A DNA stretch of 64,000 nt from Plasmopara viticola (taxonomy: Eukaryota > Oomycota > Peronosporomycetes > Peronosporales > Peronosporaceae): positions 186,001 to 250,000 of the forward strand of contig MBPM02000007.1 of the NCBI GenBank assembly GCA_001695595.3, given 5' to 3'. Position 1 is the stretch's first letter. Every line of letters begins with the position of its first letter. The translations under genes and the position numbers were made by a program. Shown piece after piece: positions 12,282 through 24,289 of the stretch. The notes beneath the pieces were generated by a model. That model was not told the origin of the DNA. It did no database searches and saw only the letters and a list, made by a program, of their open reading frames with translations.

Positions 12282-13804
12282 TAGTATATCAATCAACTTT
12301 TCGTCCCTAGTGGGCTGGACGGTCTGGCTAGACACTAAAGTAAAACTAAGTGCACGAGCTGGCCTTCGCTCTAGACATAACTTATCGAATCCATATTATC
12401 TTTTCATGACAGAGTACCACGGTGTGTCTCACGAAACCCGCCTTTGGTGTGACTGATAGAAGACTACGTCATAGAATTATTCAAACTCGAGGGGCCAAAT
12501 ATTATTTAACACGGAAGTGACCTTAACCAAAGAAACAGTATAGCTTTATCGACGCTTTCTTAGCGCAAAGCGCGAGGCGATAGTGAAAAGCAAGACTTCT
12601 CACTCTGTGCCGACAACATTCAAATAGCTCAATGGCAATTGTCGTAATGTGCACGCTTACAACTAGCCAAATGCAGCCAATTTGCTGGCACAACCTGAAA
12701 AGATGTGCTGCAGAGTAAATGACAGAATTTACAATGCACAGTGTACCTAACGACGAATATTGCTAGTTTCTCGTGCGAGAGAGTGTCAAGTACTCGCACT
12801 TCTTGCCGTACGGTCAAACTTTTTTAAGGGCCTCTAAGTGCACCCGAGATGCTTCACTGTTCGAAGCTGCAACATCATGGAGCGTATACGCATACATACT
12901 GCTAGGACATTTTTTGCTCATCGCTGTGCGAAACACGGTTAGACATACGCGGAATCCCACATTTACCACTTGCGGGCAAAGCTTGTGCAAATAATTAAAG
13001 ATCTTTACGGTGATGCAGATAAGTGCATCTTCGGCGCAGAAGAATTCGTGAAGTGCTTCAATGGAAGGCATAACCAGTTAACACACAGGTATAGTTCAAT
13101 TTTTCTAGTCGTGGCTCAAACACTACTCACTAGGGAAAGCCAAGTGAAAGGGTACGTTGCATACGCACAAATATGATTATAGCACGTGTCTGGACTAGAA
13201 AGCGGTTAGCTGAGGACGTAGTGGTAATCTTTGGCATTGACGTTGGTTCTATAAGTGAGCACGAACACACAGCATGAACTTTAATATTTCCATTACTCCG
13301 TCAGCAAATACGCTAGGAGGGATGTGGGGTAGTGACAAGTGCTCTAAATCGGCCAAAATTGGAGCGGCTAGCCAATCAAGCTAAGACATGTAGCTCTGCA
13401 AGCTTTAGCTGGCCGTAGTGATGAGTCGGGCTACGCGCTTATTGGTAGGAGCTAAATGATGTCGTTTTTGAAAAAGTGTTCGAGGATCACAAATTAGTGC
13501 GAGGGAAGAGGCGCCATCGTGATACGGGCAAGTGCTGTGATCATAGGCGACCTGAAAATATGTCTTTGATTGACGAGGCTTTGGAGGCACCGATGAGGTT
13601 GGTTTGTGGCGGACGTAAACTGAGGTGATTTCCATGATTGTGCTATTGCCGCCCTTGAGATGAGTTATATTTTGTTTGGGTCATTCCTAGATTCTATACG
13701 TGTATGCCGTACTTCGGCTAAAATTTATATGATCGGCATACAATCTTGTTACCAGCATATAGCAATAAACTTTCCAAAAAGAAGTTAACTAATTATGATG
13801 CGCT

Positions 13805-14132
13805 TTGTATTGTATTGTATGACGTTATCGCGTTGCCAAGTTGTGCACGTGCTAGGCTCAATCTGGCTAGTCCACGGCATAGAGTGGTGTCCGCATACGT
13901 TGGGTCTCGTTCGGCGGGCAGCGCAGCCAGCACCGAGGTCTTGAGGGTCTTCCATTAGTTTGTTTATCTCTGACTTGGTAAGAGCCCAGGTGGCGCCCGG
14001 TGCTGGAGACCGTCGCGTCGAGGGTGAGACTCGTTAGAGACCTGCAGATGCCCGAGAGCACCTGCCCTAAGCGCGCGAGCATTTAGCCCCCGCGCTTGGA
14101 AGGAGGGCGTCACCCCAACCTTTTCCAAGCTT
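13805..14132 (-). mobile_element. SINE copy 1 (5'-truncated, tRNA-derived family)
   Basis: About 325 bp are highly similar to 26210-26527 and 45332-45660. The minus strand is the element's sense strand. It starts at the ccaagctt junction that also ends copy 2, and runs to a short-repeat tail (ttgtattgtattgtat on the plus strand). It lacks the tRNA-like head seen in copy 3. No clear target-site duplication was found. The ~71-codon minus-strand ORF inside it recurs in the other copies as a by-product of the repeat. tRNA-related SINEs have been described in Phytophthora infestans; this family assignment is mine. Confidence 0.8.
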
Positions 14133-14384
14133 AAGTAAGCATTTGTTTACTTTTAATCGCAACAGTTTTCTGAATTGCAAACCTGTAATTCTTCGCTTAA
14201 CCCATAAGACCTGGATTAAAGTAGGTCACTAATTCCATTGGCTACAATGTCTTAATCCAAGCCATTCGCTTTATTATTTGTAAGTCCGACAAATTGGCGC
14301 GAAAATCTACCAATTGATTCTGCGAGCCAATTCTCTTTTGCTTCGTAAGAAAATTTCTGCAATCTAACACTTTTTTTCGCAAGT

Positions 14385-15480
14385 ATGACTCAGGTACAAA
14401 CTGCAGCTGATAAGCGAGCTGCTCGCCGCGCCCGCGTACTGCAGAGCGGCGAAAGTCGTCTCAACATGCTCAAAGGCCACACAATGTCGCTAGAAGTACC
14501 ACAAGCTCATCACCTTACAGAGGAGCAACGTCTAGACGAGGGCGTGGACGAGTTGTTAGCATCCGGCTCATCCGGCTCCGAGCTCGCCGATCAACCAGCA
14601 GAGCTAAAAATGCCACCTCGCATTGACCCAGCGCAGCGCCGACGGGAAGCAGCTTCAAGACGCCGTCGGAACGAACAGTTGGTAAAGGAAATGCTGCACG
14701 TCCAGCCACCAGTTGGTGAGGTGACGCTCAAGGATCAGAAATTGCCTCAGCAGCTACCGAACACTTTGGATGACACCTCTGCTACCACTAAATCGACGTC
14801 AAGTCGTCACTTGACGGCGTTTAAACTTCGTTTACTAGAGGAAAGGATAGTAATAATGCTTATTGTGACGGCCGCGATCTACACGGCGATGTGTATGGAC
14901 TTGCGATCCATTGCAGCGAGTTTGGCTGCTGAAGACGAATTGTTTGTGAGCTATCAAGACCTGATCACCAAAGGCGCGTCGATTGATTCCATTCGACAAC
15001 GCTTTGAGCGCGAGCACGTGGGGCCAGAGATGAGGCAGCAACTTGAGCAATTCGTATCACATCACTTGGAAATGGAAGCAATGAGCAAGCCGAAGAGTAG
15101 TTCCGGATGGCTGCCGGATGTGGCGGATTTTCAATTCTTTGTCACGTCATTAATGGCTCACCCGCCCATTGTGCTTTGTGTACTGGTGTTGAGACTGTTG
15201 CTCTCGGTAAGTATGAAGGCGATACATACGACACTAGATTTGCCGGATGTAAAGAGCTCGGACGAAGGAAAGTTGGGCCTTTTGGCAAATATGATGCTCT
15301 CGAATCAACCAGTACTAAAAGGTGCGTTTTGTGCAAAGGTCATGGATGTAACAAAAAGCTCACTTTTTCAATTGGTCCATAGAATTTCTGGTGCAAGGCC
15401 GCAAGTCACTAGACGACGTGTTTGTCTTCATATTTGTCCTTGTCATCTCCGTCACCATTCGTTGCATCTGGCTTAACTAG
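14385..15480 (+). CDS. GET2/CAMLG-like subunit of the tail-anchored protein insertase
   Basis: Predicted CDS is 14385-15321 joined to 15383-15480, 344 residues, with a 61-nt intron (15322-15382, donor GTGCGT, acceptor ATAG). Without splicing, the frame runs into a Arg/His/Cys-rich tail and no third helix. With splicing it continues into a hydrophobic helix and stops at TAG 15478. The N-terminus (residues 9-31) carries a basic cluster followed by S-R-L-N-M-L-K-G, as in Get2/CAMLG, where it recruits the targeting ATPase Get3 to the ER. A second Arg-rich patch lies at 85-97. Three predicted membrane helices lie at about 154-171, 252-277 and 323-342, the Get2/CAML topology. In the family, Get2 with Get1/WRB receives tail-anchored proteins from Get3 and inserts them. 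The neighbouring gene starts 114 bp downstream. Function is inferred from motif and topology. Confidence 0.72.
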
Positions 15481-15593
15481 GAATTTGGTATCATTTTTTT
15501 GCTTGTTATTTTAAGCTTCAAATAGTCAGGGCGAAATATAAGTAGGCGCCGTTTTGGATTTTCAACTTGGTATTTTTGTTAGCTGTAAAAGCA

Positions 15594-17023
15594 ATGGCTG
15601 AATTAGCCAACTTGAAAGTTTTCGTGGCTACGTGCCAAATTATACCAAATGAATGCAGTGCTGGATCTACCAGTGATACAAATGTCTACACGAACACATT
15701 GGTGTTCAGGCAGGAGAAATTTTCAGCTATTGTGAGCTCTTTGGCCACGATGAAAGACTTGCAACGTTTCATCGTGGAGCAATGGGTCATCTCCAAGCAT
15801 AAACTCGCCGACTTTCCGCTCTCCGATCACTTTTTCACCTTCAAAGGTCGAACAGTACGCCTGGACGGAACGCTGGACAGTCTTTGTAAGTCGCGTCTCG
15901 TCATTTTGCCACTTTTTTGGGACTCGAGCCAATATTGTATCACCTGTTAGATTTACTAAACAACGACACAATTTATCTACGCTTTGCGTCGTTGGGTAAG
16001 ATTTGTGATCCATGGGCTATGTCGACGAGCGAGTTGCGTGTTGAGCTAAAAGCACGCAATGCGTACGAGCCCAACTTACAACCTGAGCAATTAGTAAGTA
16101 AAGCGTACCCTTTTTTGTCATTCCTTCACTTTTAACGCAAATACTTTAGATGCAGCAATTGCACACAATTTTGCTGAAGGAAAGTCGAATGGTTCGGCTA
16201 CAACAAGCTACCAGAAAGGAGGAAACAGAGCGAGTACAGTCAATCGCAAGTGAACATGATTCCTTGAATCAACACCGCCCAAAAAAACTAAATTACGTGA
16301 CACCCAGTGAGAATCCAGTCGAGCGTCCGCCATCATTCGCAAATTGGCCAATTGCTCCATGCATTAATCGCACAGTCTTTTTATCCATTACCGAACTCGA
16401 ACGCACGTATCAACTCGTACCTCGCGACGTGCTCGAGTCGGCCCTGTGCATTTTCGACACGGAGCGAAGGTGGTGCGTATCTTTGCTTATGAACGAAACA
16501 TCAGGTCTCAATTTTTATCTATCTCTGAAGGGTTTTCGACAAACACAGTCATTTACAGAATCAACAATTTGATTACCGGTATATGTGCTTCGAGCAAGAC
16601 TTTCTTGAAATGTTAACACTCAAGGAAGAAGCTGGTCTGATTTTCTGGTTTCGGGTACGTTCTTGGCAGTAATTTTGATAATTTAGACTGTGCCAAGCAT
16701 TGACTTTTGGCCTTTTGTAGCCACTCAAGAGTTATAAACAGCTGTCTGCATTTCTCACAACGATTGCTGATCCAGCAACTGGCGGTAAACAGTACCAACC
16801 TTTAATATTAGCAGAAAGTAAATGGCGTACATTAGGCGGTGAAAATGGCTGGGAAGGCAAAGTTCGACGCGATGGGCGCAAACGCGACACGAAACGCGAG
16901 CCAAAGTTTACAAAAAGTCTTGCACGCGTGCTATTGAATCTCTTGTCGAGCAGCTTTGACTACGTGGCCGTAAAAGAATTGCTCTTTCAGTCAAACCCCA
17001 CGCTTGTCTTCGCACCTCTGTAA
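15594..17023 (+). CDS. Unnamed five-exon protein with ubiquitin-like N-terminus
   Basis: I assemble 15594-15885, 15951-16093, 16150-16472, 16549-16654 and 16721-17023 into 388 residues. The four introns are 65, 56, 76 and 66 nt, with donors GTAAGT, GTAAGT, GTGCGT and GTACGT, and all phases match. Splicing exon 1 to 2 creates a stretch (F-T-F-K-G-R-T-V, then D-G-T-L-D-S-L, then N-D-T-I-Y-L-R-F) with the spacing of the C-terminal half of ubiquitin-like folds, at residues ~35-112. A short segment after it (S-T-S-E-L-R-V-E-L-K-A-R) resembles the first helix of SAP domains, but weakly. The rest, including a basic patch near residue 340, matches no family I know. ATG 15594 is preferred because an in-frame upstream TTG is not a credible start. 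Expression seems likely, since every exon stays open and in phase. Function is unknown. Confidence 0.7.
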
Positions 17024-17195
17024 GCCACTCACTTTACATGGAATACCGAATCTATTAAGCGAATAAAGACAGACCTTTCAATAAGAATAACAATGGCATT
17101 TAGTGTGCCATCCATGGGTTCGAATGGTCAGTGAGGCGATTGACTAGCTTCACACTTGCGGATTCGCGCGATCGTCCGAACGTCTCTCAACGAGA

Positions 17196-20100
17196 ATGTT
17201 GATTCCGCGCATCCTCTCCGTGCGTCGCGTGACAATGGCGCAAGGCGTGATCGCTCGCACTATCGCCACGTCAAGCGCCTACGCACCTACGGACGCATTC
17301 CTCCCCCGTCACTTGGGCGTGTCATCTGACAAGGACCGCAAGTCCATGCTGGCCACTATCGGCTTTGATACCGTCGAGGATCTTGTCGCCGCTACGGTGC
17401 CAGCCGAAATTCGTCTCAATCAGCCACTCGATCTACCACCACCGCTTAGCGAGAGCGAAGCATTAGCCAAGCTGAAAAAGCTGGCAGCCAAGAACCAGAC
17501 ACTCAAGTCTTTCATTGGGATGGGCTTTCACGACACTCTCACGCCTGCACCCATCGTGCGTCACCTTCTCGAGAATCCAGGATGGTACACGAGTTACACG
17601 CCGTACCAGGCCGAGGTGTCTCAAGGTCGTCTTGAGATGCTCTTGAACTTTCAAACCATGATCTCAGATTTGACTGGACTCGAGTTCGCCAACGCATCGC
17701 TACTGGACGAAGCCACTGCGGCTGCTGAAGCCATGGCGTTAGCCCACAGCAACTTTATGGGCAAACGAGCGAAATTTTTCGTCGATCGAGACGCTCATCC
17801 CCAAACGATTGGGATGATGCAAACACGCGCTGAGAACGTTGGCATTGAGTTAGTGGTAGGAAATCCAAGGACTGATCTGGATTTCAAGGATGAGGGGTAC
17901 AGTGGCGTATTGCTGCAGTACCCAACGACCTTCGGGGCGGTGAACGATTACCGCGCCTTTGTCAATGACGCACACAAGGCGAAATTTCTTGTAGCTGTTG
18001 CAACGGATTTATTAAGTCTCACGTACCTCACACCTCCTGGTGAGTGGGGCGCTGACATTGCTCTTGGTTCGGCCCAGCGCTTTGGGGTTCCAATGATGTA
18101 CGGTGGGCCACACGCTGCCTTCTTGGCTACGACCAAGCAATACTATCGCAAACTCCCGGGTCGCATCATTGGTGTCTCGGTCGATTCGCGGGGTGAACCA
18201 GCTGTCCGTATGGCCATGCAGACTCGCGAGCAGCACATTCGTCGCGACAAGGCGACGAGTAACATTTGTACGGCACAGGCGCTCTTGGCGAACATGGCGG
18301 CTGCTTACGCCATCTACCACGGGCCAGTGGGGTTAAAACGCATTGCATTGCGAGTGAATCTGTATGCGGCGACACTCGTAGCGGGCCTCGAGAAGTTTGC
18401 ACCCAAGTGTAAAGTTCTCCACGACACATTCTTTGACACCTTGGAGGTTGACGTGGCCCACGCGAATCAGTTGGCGACGGACGTGGCGGCGGAAGCGACG
18501 AAACGTGGTGTGAACGTTCGTGTGATTGACGACACCCGCGTCGGGGTTTCGATCGGTGAGAGTGTTGATTTGACGGATCTAAAAACGTTGCTACTGGCAT
18601 TCGGTGCCTCGGAGACGGACGTGGCCAAGGACTTGCGTGAAACGCTGGGTGCTCGTGCCAAGGAGATCCAGGAGCAGAGCATTCCAGAAGGTTTACAACG
18701 TACGAGTTCGTATCTGGATCACAATGTCTTTCACAAGTACCGGTCCGAGACGGCACTTACACGTTACCTTAAACAATTAGAGGATAAGGATTTGGCGCTT
18801 AATCGCTCTATGATTTCGTTGGGGAGCTGCACGATGAAGCTCAATGCCGTGTCCGAGCTGGCGCCCATTTCATGGCCAGAATTTACGCACGTGCACCCAT
18901 TTGTACCCGAGGATCAAAGTGCTGGGTACCGTGAGCTCATCGAATCGCTGAATCACTCGCTTGCCGTCATTACGGGCTTTAGTGCCGTGTCTACGCAGCC
19001 ACAGAGCGGTGCTCAGGGCGAGTACGCCGGTCTCTTGACGATCCGCAATTACCAGCGCTCGCTGGGTCAAGGCCACCGAGACGTATGCCTCATTCCCGTG
19101 TCGGCACACGGTACGAACCCAGCTAGTGCTGTAATGGCAGGGATGAAGGTTGTGGTCATCAAGTCGGACGAGAATGGCCACGTGGATCGGAAAGACCTAG
19201 CTGCTAAAGCCGCTGCACACTCGGCGAATCTAAGCGCGTTTATGATCACGTACCCTTCGACCTTTGGAGTGTTTGAGCCCGGTATCAAGGAGATGGTGGA
19301 GCTCGTTCACTCACACGGAGCCCAAGTCTACATGGACGGCGCGAACATGAATGCGCAAGTGGCTCTGTGCAACCCTGGAGGCATTGGTGCCGACGTGTGC
19401 CATTTAAACCTGCACAAAACCTTCTGCATCCCTCACGGTGGTGGTGGTCCGGGCGTCGGCTCTATCGGCGTCGCTGCGCACTTGGCCCCGTTTCTGCCAG
19501 GTCACGCCGTGATGCCGACGGGTGGTGAGGGTAACCACACGGTGAAGAAGACGACCTCGGCCGTGAGTGGATCGCCTTTTGGGAGCGCTGGTATCTTGCC
19601 AATTCCGTGGATGTACATTAATATGCTGGGTGAAGCCGGGTTAAAACAAGCGACGTCTACGGCTATTTTGAACGCAAATTACATGGCCAAGAAACTCGAG
19701 AGTCACTATGCAGTCGTCTACCGCAGTGCCAATGGCACGTGTGCGCACGAGTTTATCATTGACATGCGCCCGTTCAAGGACTTGGGCATTGTCGAAGAGG
19801 ACGTCGCGAAGCGTCTCCAGGACTTTGGCTTCCACAGTCCGACCATGTCGTGGCCCGTCCCCGGCACGCTGATGATTGAACCTACAGAGAGTGAAAGTAA
19901 AGCGGAAATGGACCGCTTTTGTGACGCCTTGACCATCATTCGTCACGAGATTGAAGACGTCGCTACGGGTGCGATGGCTGTCGAGGATTCCCCTCTAAAA
20001 CACGCTCCCCACACGGTAGACCAAGTCACGGCTACTGGGTGGGACCGCAAGTATTCACGCGAACAAGCAGCCTTCCCAGCGCCGTGGCAACAACGTGGAA

Positions 20101-20198
20101 AGAATAAAACGTACTGGCCGACTGTAAGCCGCGTCAACAATGTCCATGGAGACAGGCACCTCGTGTGCAGCTGCCCACCGCTCTCGGACTATGAGTAA
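17196..20198 (+). CDS. GLDC: Glycine dehydrogenase (decarboxylating), P-protein, mitochondrial
   Basis: This intronless gene of 1000 codons encodes the pyridoxal-phosphate enzyme of the glycine cleavage system. It decarboxylates glycine and passes the aminomethyl group to lipoyl H-protein in the mitochondrial matrix. The first ~30 residues are rich in Arg, Ser and Ala with no acids, as in a mitochondrial presequence. The mature part begins around F-L-P-R-H-L-G. Both homologous halves are present. The PLP-binding lysine is Lys741 in H-L-N-L-H-K-T-F-C-I-P-H-G-G-G-G-P-G. The end (V-N-N-V-H-G-D-R followed by C-S-C-P-P) is the usual P-protein C-terminus. Length matches eukaryotic homologues. ATG 17196 is the first in frame and keeps the presequence; a second Met at residue 14 is possible. 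It lies 172 bp after the preceding gene on the same strand. Confidence 0.97.
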   Translation: MLIPRILSVRRVTMAQGVIARTIATSSAYAPTDAFLPRHLGVSSDKDRKSMLATIGFDTVEDLVAATVPAEIRLNQPLDLPPPLSESEALAKLKKLAAKNQTLKSFIGMGFHDTLTPAPIVRHLLENPGWYTSYTPYQAEVSQGRLEMLLNFQTMISDLTGLEFANASLLDEATAAAEAMALAHSNFMGKRAKFFVDRDAHPQTIGMMQTRAENVGIELVVGNPRTDLDFKDEGYSGVLLQYPTTFGAVNDYRAFVNDAHKAKFLVAVATDLLSLTYLTPPGEWGADIALGSAQRFGVPMMYGGPHAAFLATTKQYYRKLPGRIIGVSVDSRGEPAVRMAMQTREQHIRRDKATSNICTAQALLANMAAAYAIYHGPVGLKRIALRVNLYAATLVAGLEKFAPKCKVLHDTFFDTLEVDVAHANQLATDVAAEATKRGVNVRVIDDTRVGVSIGESVDLTDLKTLLLAFGASETDVAKDLRETLGARAKEIQEQSIPEGLQRTSSYLDHNVFHKYRSETALTRYLKQLEDKDLALNRSMISLGSCTMKLNAVSELAPISWPEFTHVHPFVPEDQSAGYRELIESLNHSLAVITGFSAVSTQPQSGAQGEYAGLLTIRNYQRSLGQGHRDVCLIPVSAHGTNPASAVMAGMKVVVIKSDENGHVDRKDLAAKAAAHSANLSAFMITYPSTFGVFEPGIKEMVELVHSHGAQVYMDGANMNAQVALCNPGGIGADVCHLNLHKTFCIPHGGGGPGVGSIGVAAHLAPFLPGHAVMPTGGEGNHTVKKTTSAVSGSPFGSAGILPIPWMYINMLGEAGLKQATSTAILNANYMAKKLESHYAVVYRSANGTCAHEFIIDMRPFKDLGIVEEDVAKRLQDFGFHSPTMSWPVPGTLMIEPTESESKAEMDRFCDALTIIRHEIEDVATGAMAVEDSPLKHAPHTVDQVTATGWDRKYSREQAAFPAPWQQRGKNKTYWPTVSRVNNVHGDRHLVCSCPPLSDYE

Positions 20199-23100
20199 AA
20201 GAAAAATTTGACGTATCCTGGACTTGGATTTCACTCTTTGGAGCTGCGATTGGCAGAAAAGGTTGGGCTAGTTTTGACATAATTATAGCGCAGCTGAATA
20301 CCTCAAAAGCTTACTAGTCCTCTTTTCATTTTTGTCCGTATTTTTCTGCTCGTAAATGTGGGTCTCGCAAAGCCCCGAATTTGTTTATCAGAAAAAGAAA
20401 TTAAATTATGCGGAAGAGCCGTCACCACTTCGCCTCGGAGAGCATCGAGAGTGATTTTCAGTAGACACCTGGTCTGACGCGATTTTTTGTCTTCTGGAAT
20501 ATACGGTCGTGGTGTCTCATCTTGGACTGATTTTGATAATATAGAATACAACCTTGCAATAGGATCGCGCGATCGTCTCGTATTCAGCTCCACCAGTAAC
20601 TTGTAAAACTTTTCCCTTTTTTACGCCTTTACCGAAGATAAAGGCACTGTGATTATTATCGGAATTTCATCTCAACAATCTACACAATACTATGCCTGCC
20701 GCTTAGCGATCCCAGAATGCGCCCTGGCACGCCAATATATCCGCACGGCTCCCAAGTCTCCACCCTTTAGGACGGCATGGCAATACAGAATGGATTGCTC
20801 CATGTCTTGGTTGCCACATATTTTATGGTTAAATCAAGCTCGCTATCACCTTCCTCTTGTGAAGGCTAGAAAAATATCAGCCCGCCGTCAACCTCAAAGT
20901 CGCTCGCAAGATTTGTATGCACCCAAGCTAAATTCGCATTGAGTCTGATTAACTTCCTTCTTTGGTACGATTCTAATTCTCCATCCTAAATTGCTCAATA
21001 GCAGTATATGACCGGTAGACGTGATTGAAATAAGTTATAGCTTGATATTATATCGACGCAGCCAAAATCGCCCAGTAACTTGCATAGAACGCGATGACAA
21101 GCAGCCAAGGTGAAATAAAGTTTCGTGGAAATGAAGCAATCGCAATCTTATGTTTCCGTATGCCGAACTCTACGTGAGCACGAACAAAATTGCCACTCTA
21201 ATTGAATGCTTTGGCTATTTATTGACCTCATGTAGACGACGCATGCTTTGCAAGGTTTTAATGGATTTACTACGGTGGTGTATCCTTCATGATGGACGTT
21301 GATTGATCACAACGCTCACAGAAAACAGGCGGATGGCCGTCTTCAAATATTATAAGTAATGTTTAGTCCAACAGCCAACACGCGGTGTTTTAAGTCGAAT
21401 AGTTTGTAACATTCCCGATAACTCCTTAAGACAGGGCCACAGATCACATACATCCTTCGGCTAATCCACTCTTTGCACTAAGAATCCAATTTTTAGGTAT
21501 CGTCAAAGTATGAAGGTCGAGCGAGAATCGTCAGAGCTATACCATTGCTAGGCTCTTTATCCTCAGAGACATCCTTTGATTCATATCGCTCTGCTCCATC
21601 GCTAATCTTTGGACCTTAAAAAGACGTTTATCAATATCTGCTGGTATAATGGGGGTGCAATCTAAAACTAAAAGGTATACACAAGATTCCTCGGCGTCCT
21701 GACCAAACGCTCTGACAATTAAATAATTGTATACATCCCAGCAGTATTCGCACGGTTGCTCGTGCCGGCTCTATTTACACAGCAAAAAGCGATCAAAATT
21801 TTAGCGCTGATTACTCGCCCAATTGATGCCATTTTTGAATACCATAGTGTGGATTACCCATGACGCCGGCAAATGTCAGATAGTAATTTCTTAACTCGTT
21901 ACTGCACTAGTTCTTAAAGTGCTAAAAAAATCAAATGGGGGGGCGCCCGACCAAAAGCCAGGATAAGCACAACGATTTCAAATTTCGTAGTACGATAGAG
22001 TTTATCGGGCAAAAAAAGCTAATCGATGGTGCATGTGTTTATCATAAAAGCCATAGCGTTTGTGTCGCAATCCTGCAAAGTTCTGATAATTTTGCTCAAA
22101 TCAATACGCCTGTAGCGTTTCCAAGAGAATTATCTAGATACTAAGAAAGGGATCAAGGCAAGCCAAGACCGTAGAAAAGATAATCAATCAAAAAGCAGAC
22201 TTACTTTTGGGAGCTAGTCCCGAAATATTTTTTTGGTGCCATCTTTGTGATGCAAGACATTCTGCATACAGAAGAAAAAGTTAGGGGTTCATTAGTATCG
22301 AATGTAATAAAGATATGACAATTAGGCGTACTCTAGTTGGCTGAAGCCCTTCAGCATATCTCCGATGTCTGAGTAGGTGAAATGGCCGATTAAGACGCGA
22401 TTTTTGGTACAAACTTCATTGTCCCGTCTGAAATGTCTCTCGGTCTGACTGTTGTGACATTGGGTTCTTTTATTGAAGTCCGCGTTCAAAAGATCGAGTG
22501 ACAATTGCTACCTAAAGAACACCTATGAAAAAGAAATGCTAGCACATGACGACACTGAGTCTTGTTCAAGCTATTGAAGTGGCGGTTAGTGTGAGATATC
22601 AGACTTTCTGCGGATCATCTATCTTCTGACATAATGTGGCTGAGTGTATCGAGGCTGCACGGCGGCTATCGACGAATGACAGAACTTGGTCTTCGAGGCT
22701 CATAAAGATGCCAAAAATGCAGTGGACGAGCGAATAAAACTCTCGGTCGATCACCTCAACATCATTTTACGATGAGATGACAGAAGTCAACAAATATACA
22801 CTCGTATGTTCACAATGATGATGGATGACTGGACCATATCTTCATCAAGCTAGTACTCAATCAGACCACGTCGCTTAATCAAGGGTGCTCGCGGAAACAT
22901 ACCCAGGTTTCCTGCCAGACTGTAATGATTTGGCATGTTTTTACCCTATACGCTTGCTTCGGCATTATCGGTCGCTTGTCCTGCGCTGTCGTCACGGTAT
23001 AAAATTATCATCAGATCGAATCCCACTTAAGCCAAGGCCGTGATTGCTGTAACTTCGAAAAACTCACAGCAAGCACCTCTTGGATCTTGCGCTGACTATC

Positions 23101-24092
23101 TTTGGGCAATCCTTTTTCCCGGCTCGATGAAATATGTCATTGGTACGTCTTTGCGCATTTCCCCGCCCTCGTTACATCTCCAGCGCATCAGCATCCAAGG
23201 CCGGATATCTAGCCAAATTGCGGTATATTATCCCACGTTAATATATAAGGATATACCTGCTTCCGATGCCGCTGAGGGATCAATTCTGTTGACCTGCTTG
23301 GTAGAACGGAAATGCTTCAATGAGATGTAAATGCTTTGATGGCAACTCGTCGGATCTCTTCAGGCGGGGTACTACTACCTAGCGCGGTATATTTATGAGC
23401 CACTGAACTGCACCTAAAACATGCGCTACAAATTGTGAACTAGTTTGTGCAACACGGCTTACTTGCCAATTGCTAGGCCAGCTTCAAATCTACCATAACG
23501 ATTCTCTTTTCATCAACGGATGCATGGTCGCGGATGTGGGGGTCTTTGCCGTGCTGTTTCTCGATTCTACATAATTTCATTCTGGTGACTCGTACTCGCC
23601 TTGCCAGCAAGATCGAGTGTCAAGGAGACGCATTAAAAAGTCCTGAAGGCGCTAAAGCGCTCACATAAAAATTAAAGGCATAAGGATCGAACGACCATTC
23701 AAATGTTTTGTTGACTGCTAGGTGTGTCAACATCATTTCTAGGACTTTCGATTTGTAAGCTAACGAGTTTGTTGTTATTTTTACGCACGATTTATCTTCC
23801 GGCTGAGCTTCACCAAAATGTAACCGCCAAACTCATCAGAAAACGGGTATATAGTACATGGCCCTGCATTGGCAAAGACATGAGAGACTTCGAGTCCGCC
23901 CGCGAGACTTCTGTCTAAAAAACAAGAACATCGAGTCGACATGTAAAAAAACTTGGCCGTCACGTAATTTGAGCTAATGGCAAAGCATTATCTTGCTCAA
24001 ACGCCAAACGTCAACATTATTATGCCATTGCCGTCAGTGTTTGGCAAATTATATGTTAAATACGAGGTTTATGGACTCTCAACATCTTTCCG

Positions 24093-24289
24093 GTACCAGT
24101 AGGTTTTATAAAGAATACGACCGCAGGCTTGACACCTCACTTGTTTCCACACTTGAAAAGGTATTTAAGTCTGGAAACATGTGAAGTACCAGTAGGCTTT
24201 ATAAAAAACTCGACCGCGGGCTCGATACCTCACATGTTTCCGCACTTGAATACCTATTCAAGAATTTGAATATCTATACAAACATGTGA
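24093..24289. repeat. Imperfect tandem duplication, 93-bp offset
   Basis: Copy A starts at 24093 and copy B at 24186, both with gtaccagtagg and both ending in aacatgtga. Copy B is about 11 bp longer near its end. The offset is a multiple of three, and both copies read a similar peptide in the same frame (T-S-R, Y-K, D-R, L-D-T-S, then L-E and F-K), each ended by TGA. It may be a relic of a repeat-bearing protein. Confidence 0.6.

Larger units (their letters stand above)
11252..14384. other. Intergenic, with hairpin cluster and a SINE
   Basis: I see no supportable gene here. The stretch contains nested inverted repeats at 12204-12281 and a 5'-truncated SINE at 13805-14132. The last ~250 bp upstream of 14385 must hold the promoter of the GET2-like gene. 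A pyrimidine-rich stretch near 14325-14345 may be the transcription start region, but I see no clear oomycete initiator. Confidence 0.55.

Noticed and set aside
20303..20593. 96-codon ORF downstream of GLDC
   Set aside because: It starts at GTG, has no family match, and a piece of it recurs near 44 kb in decayed form.
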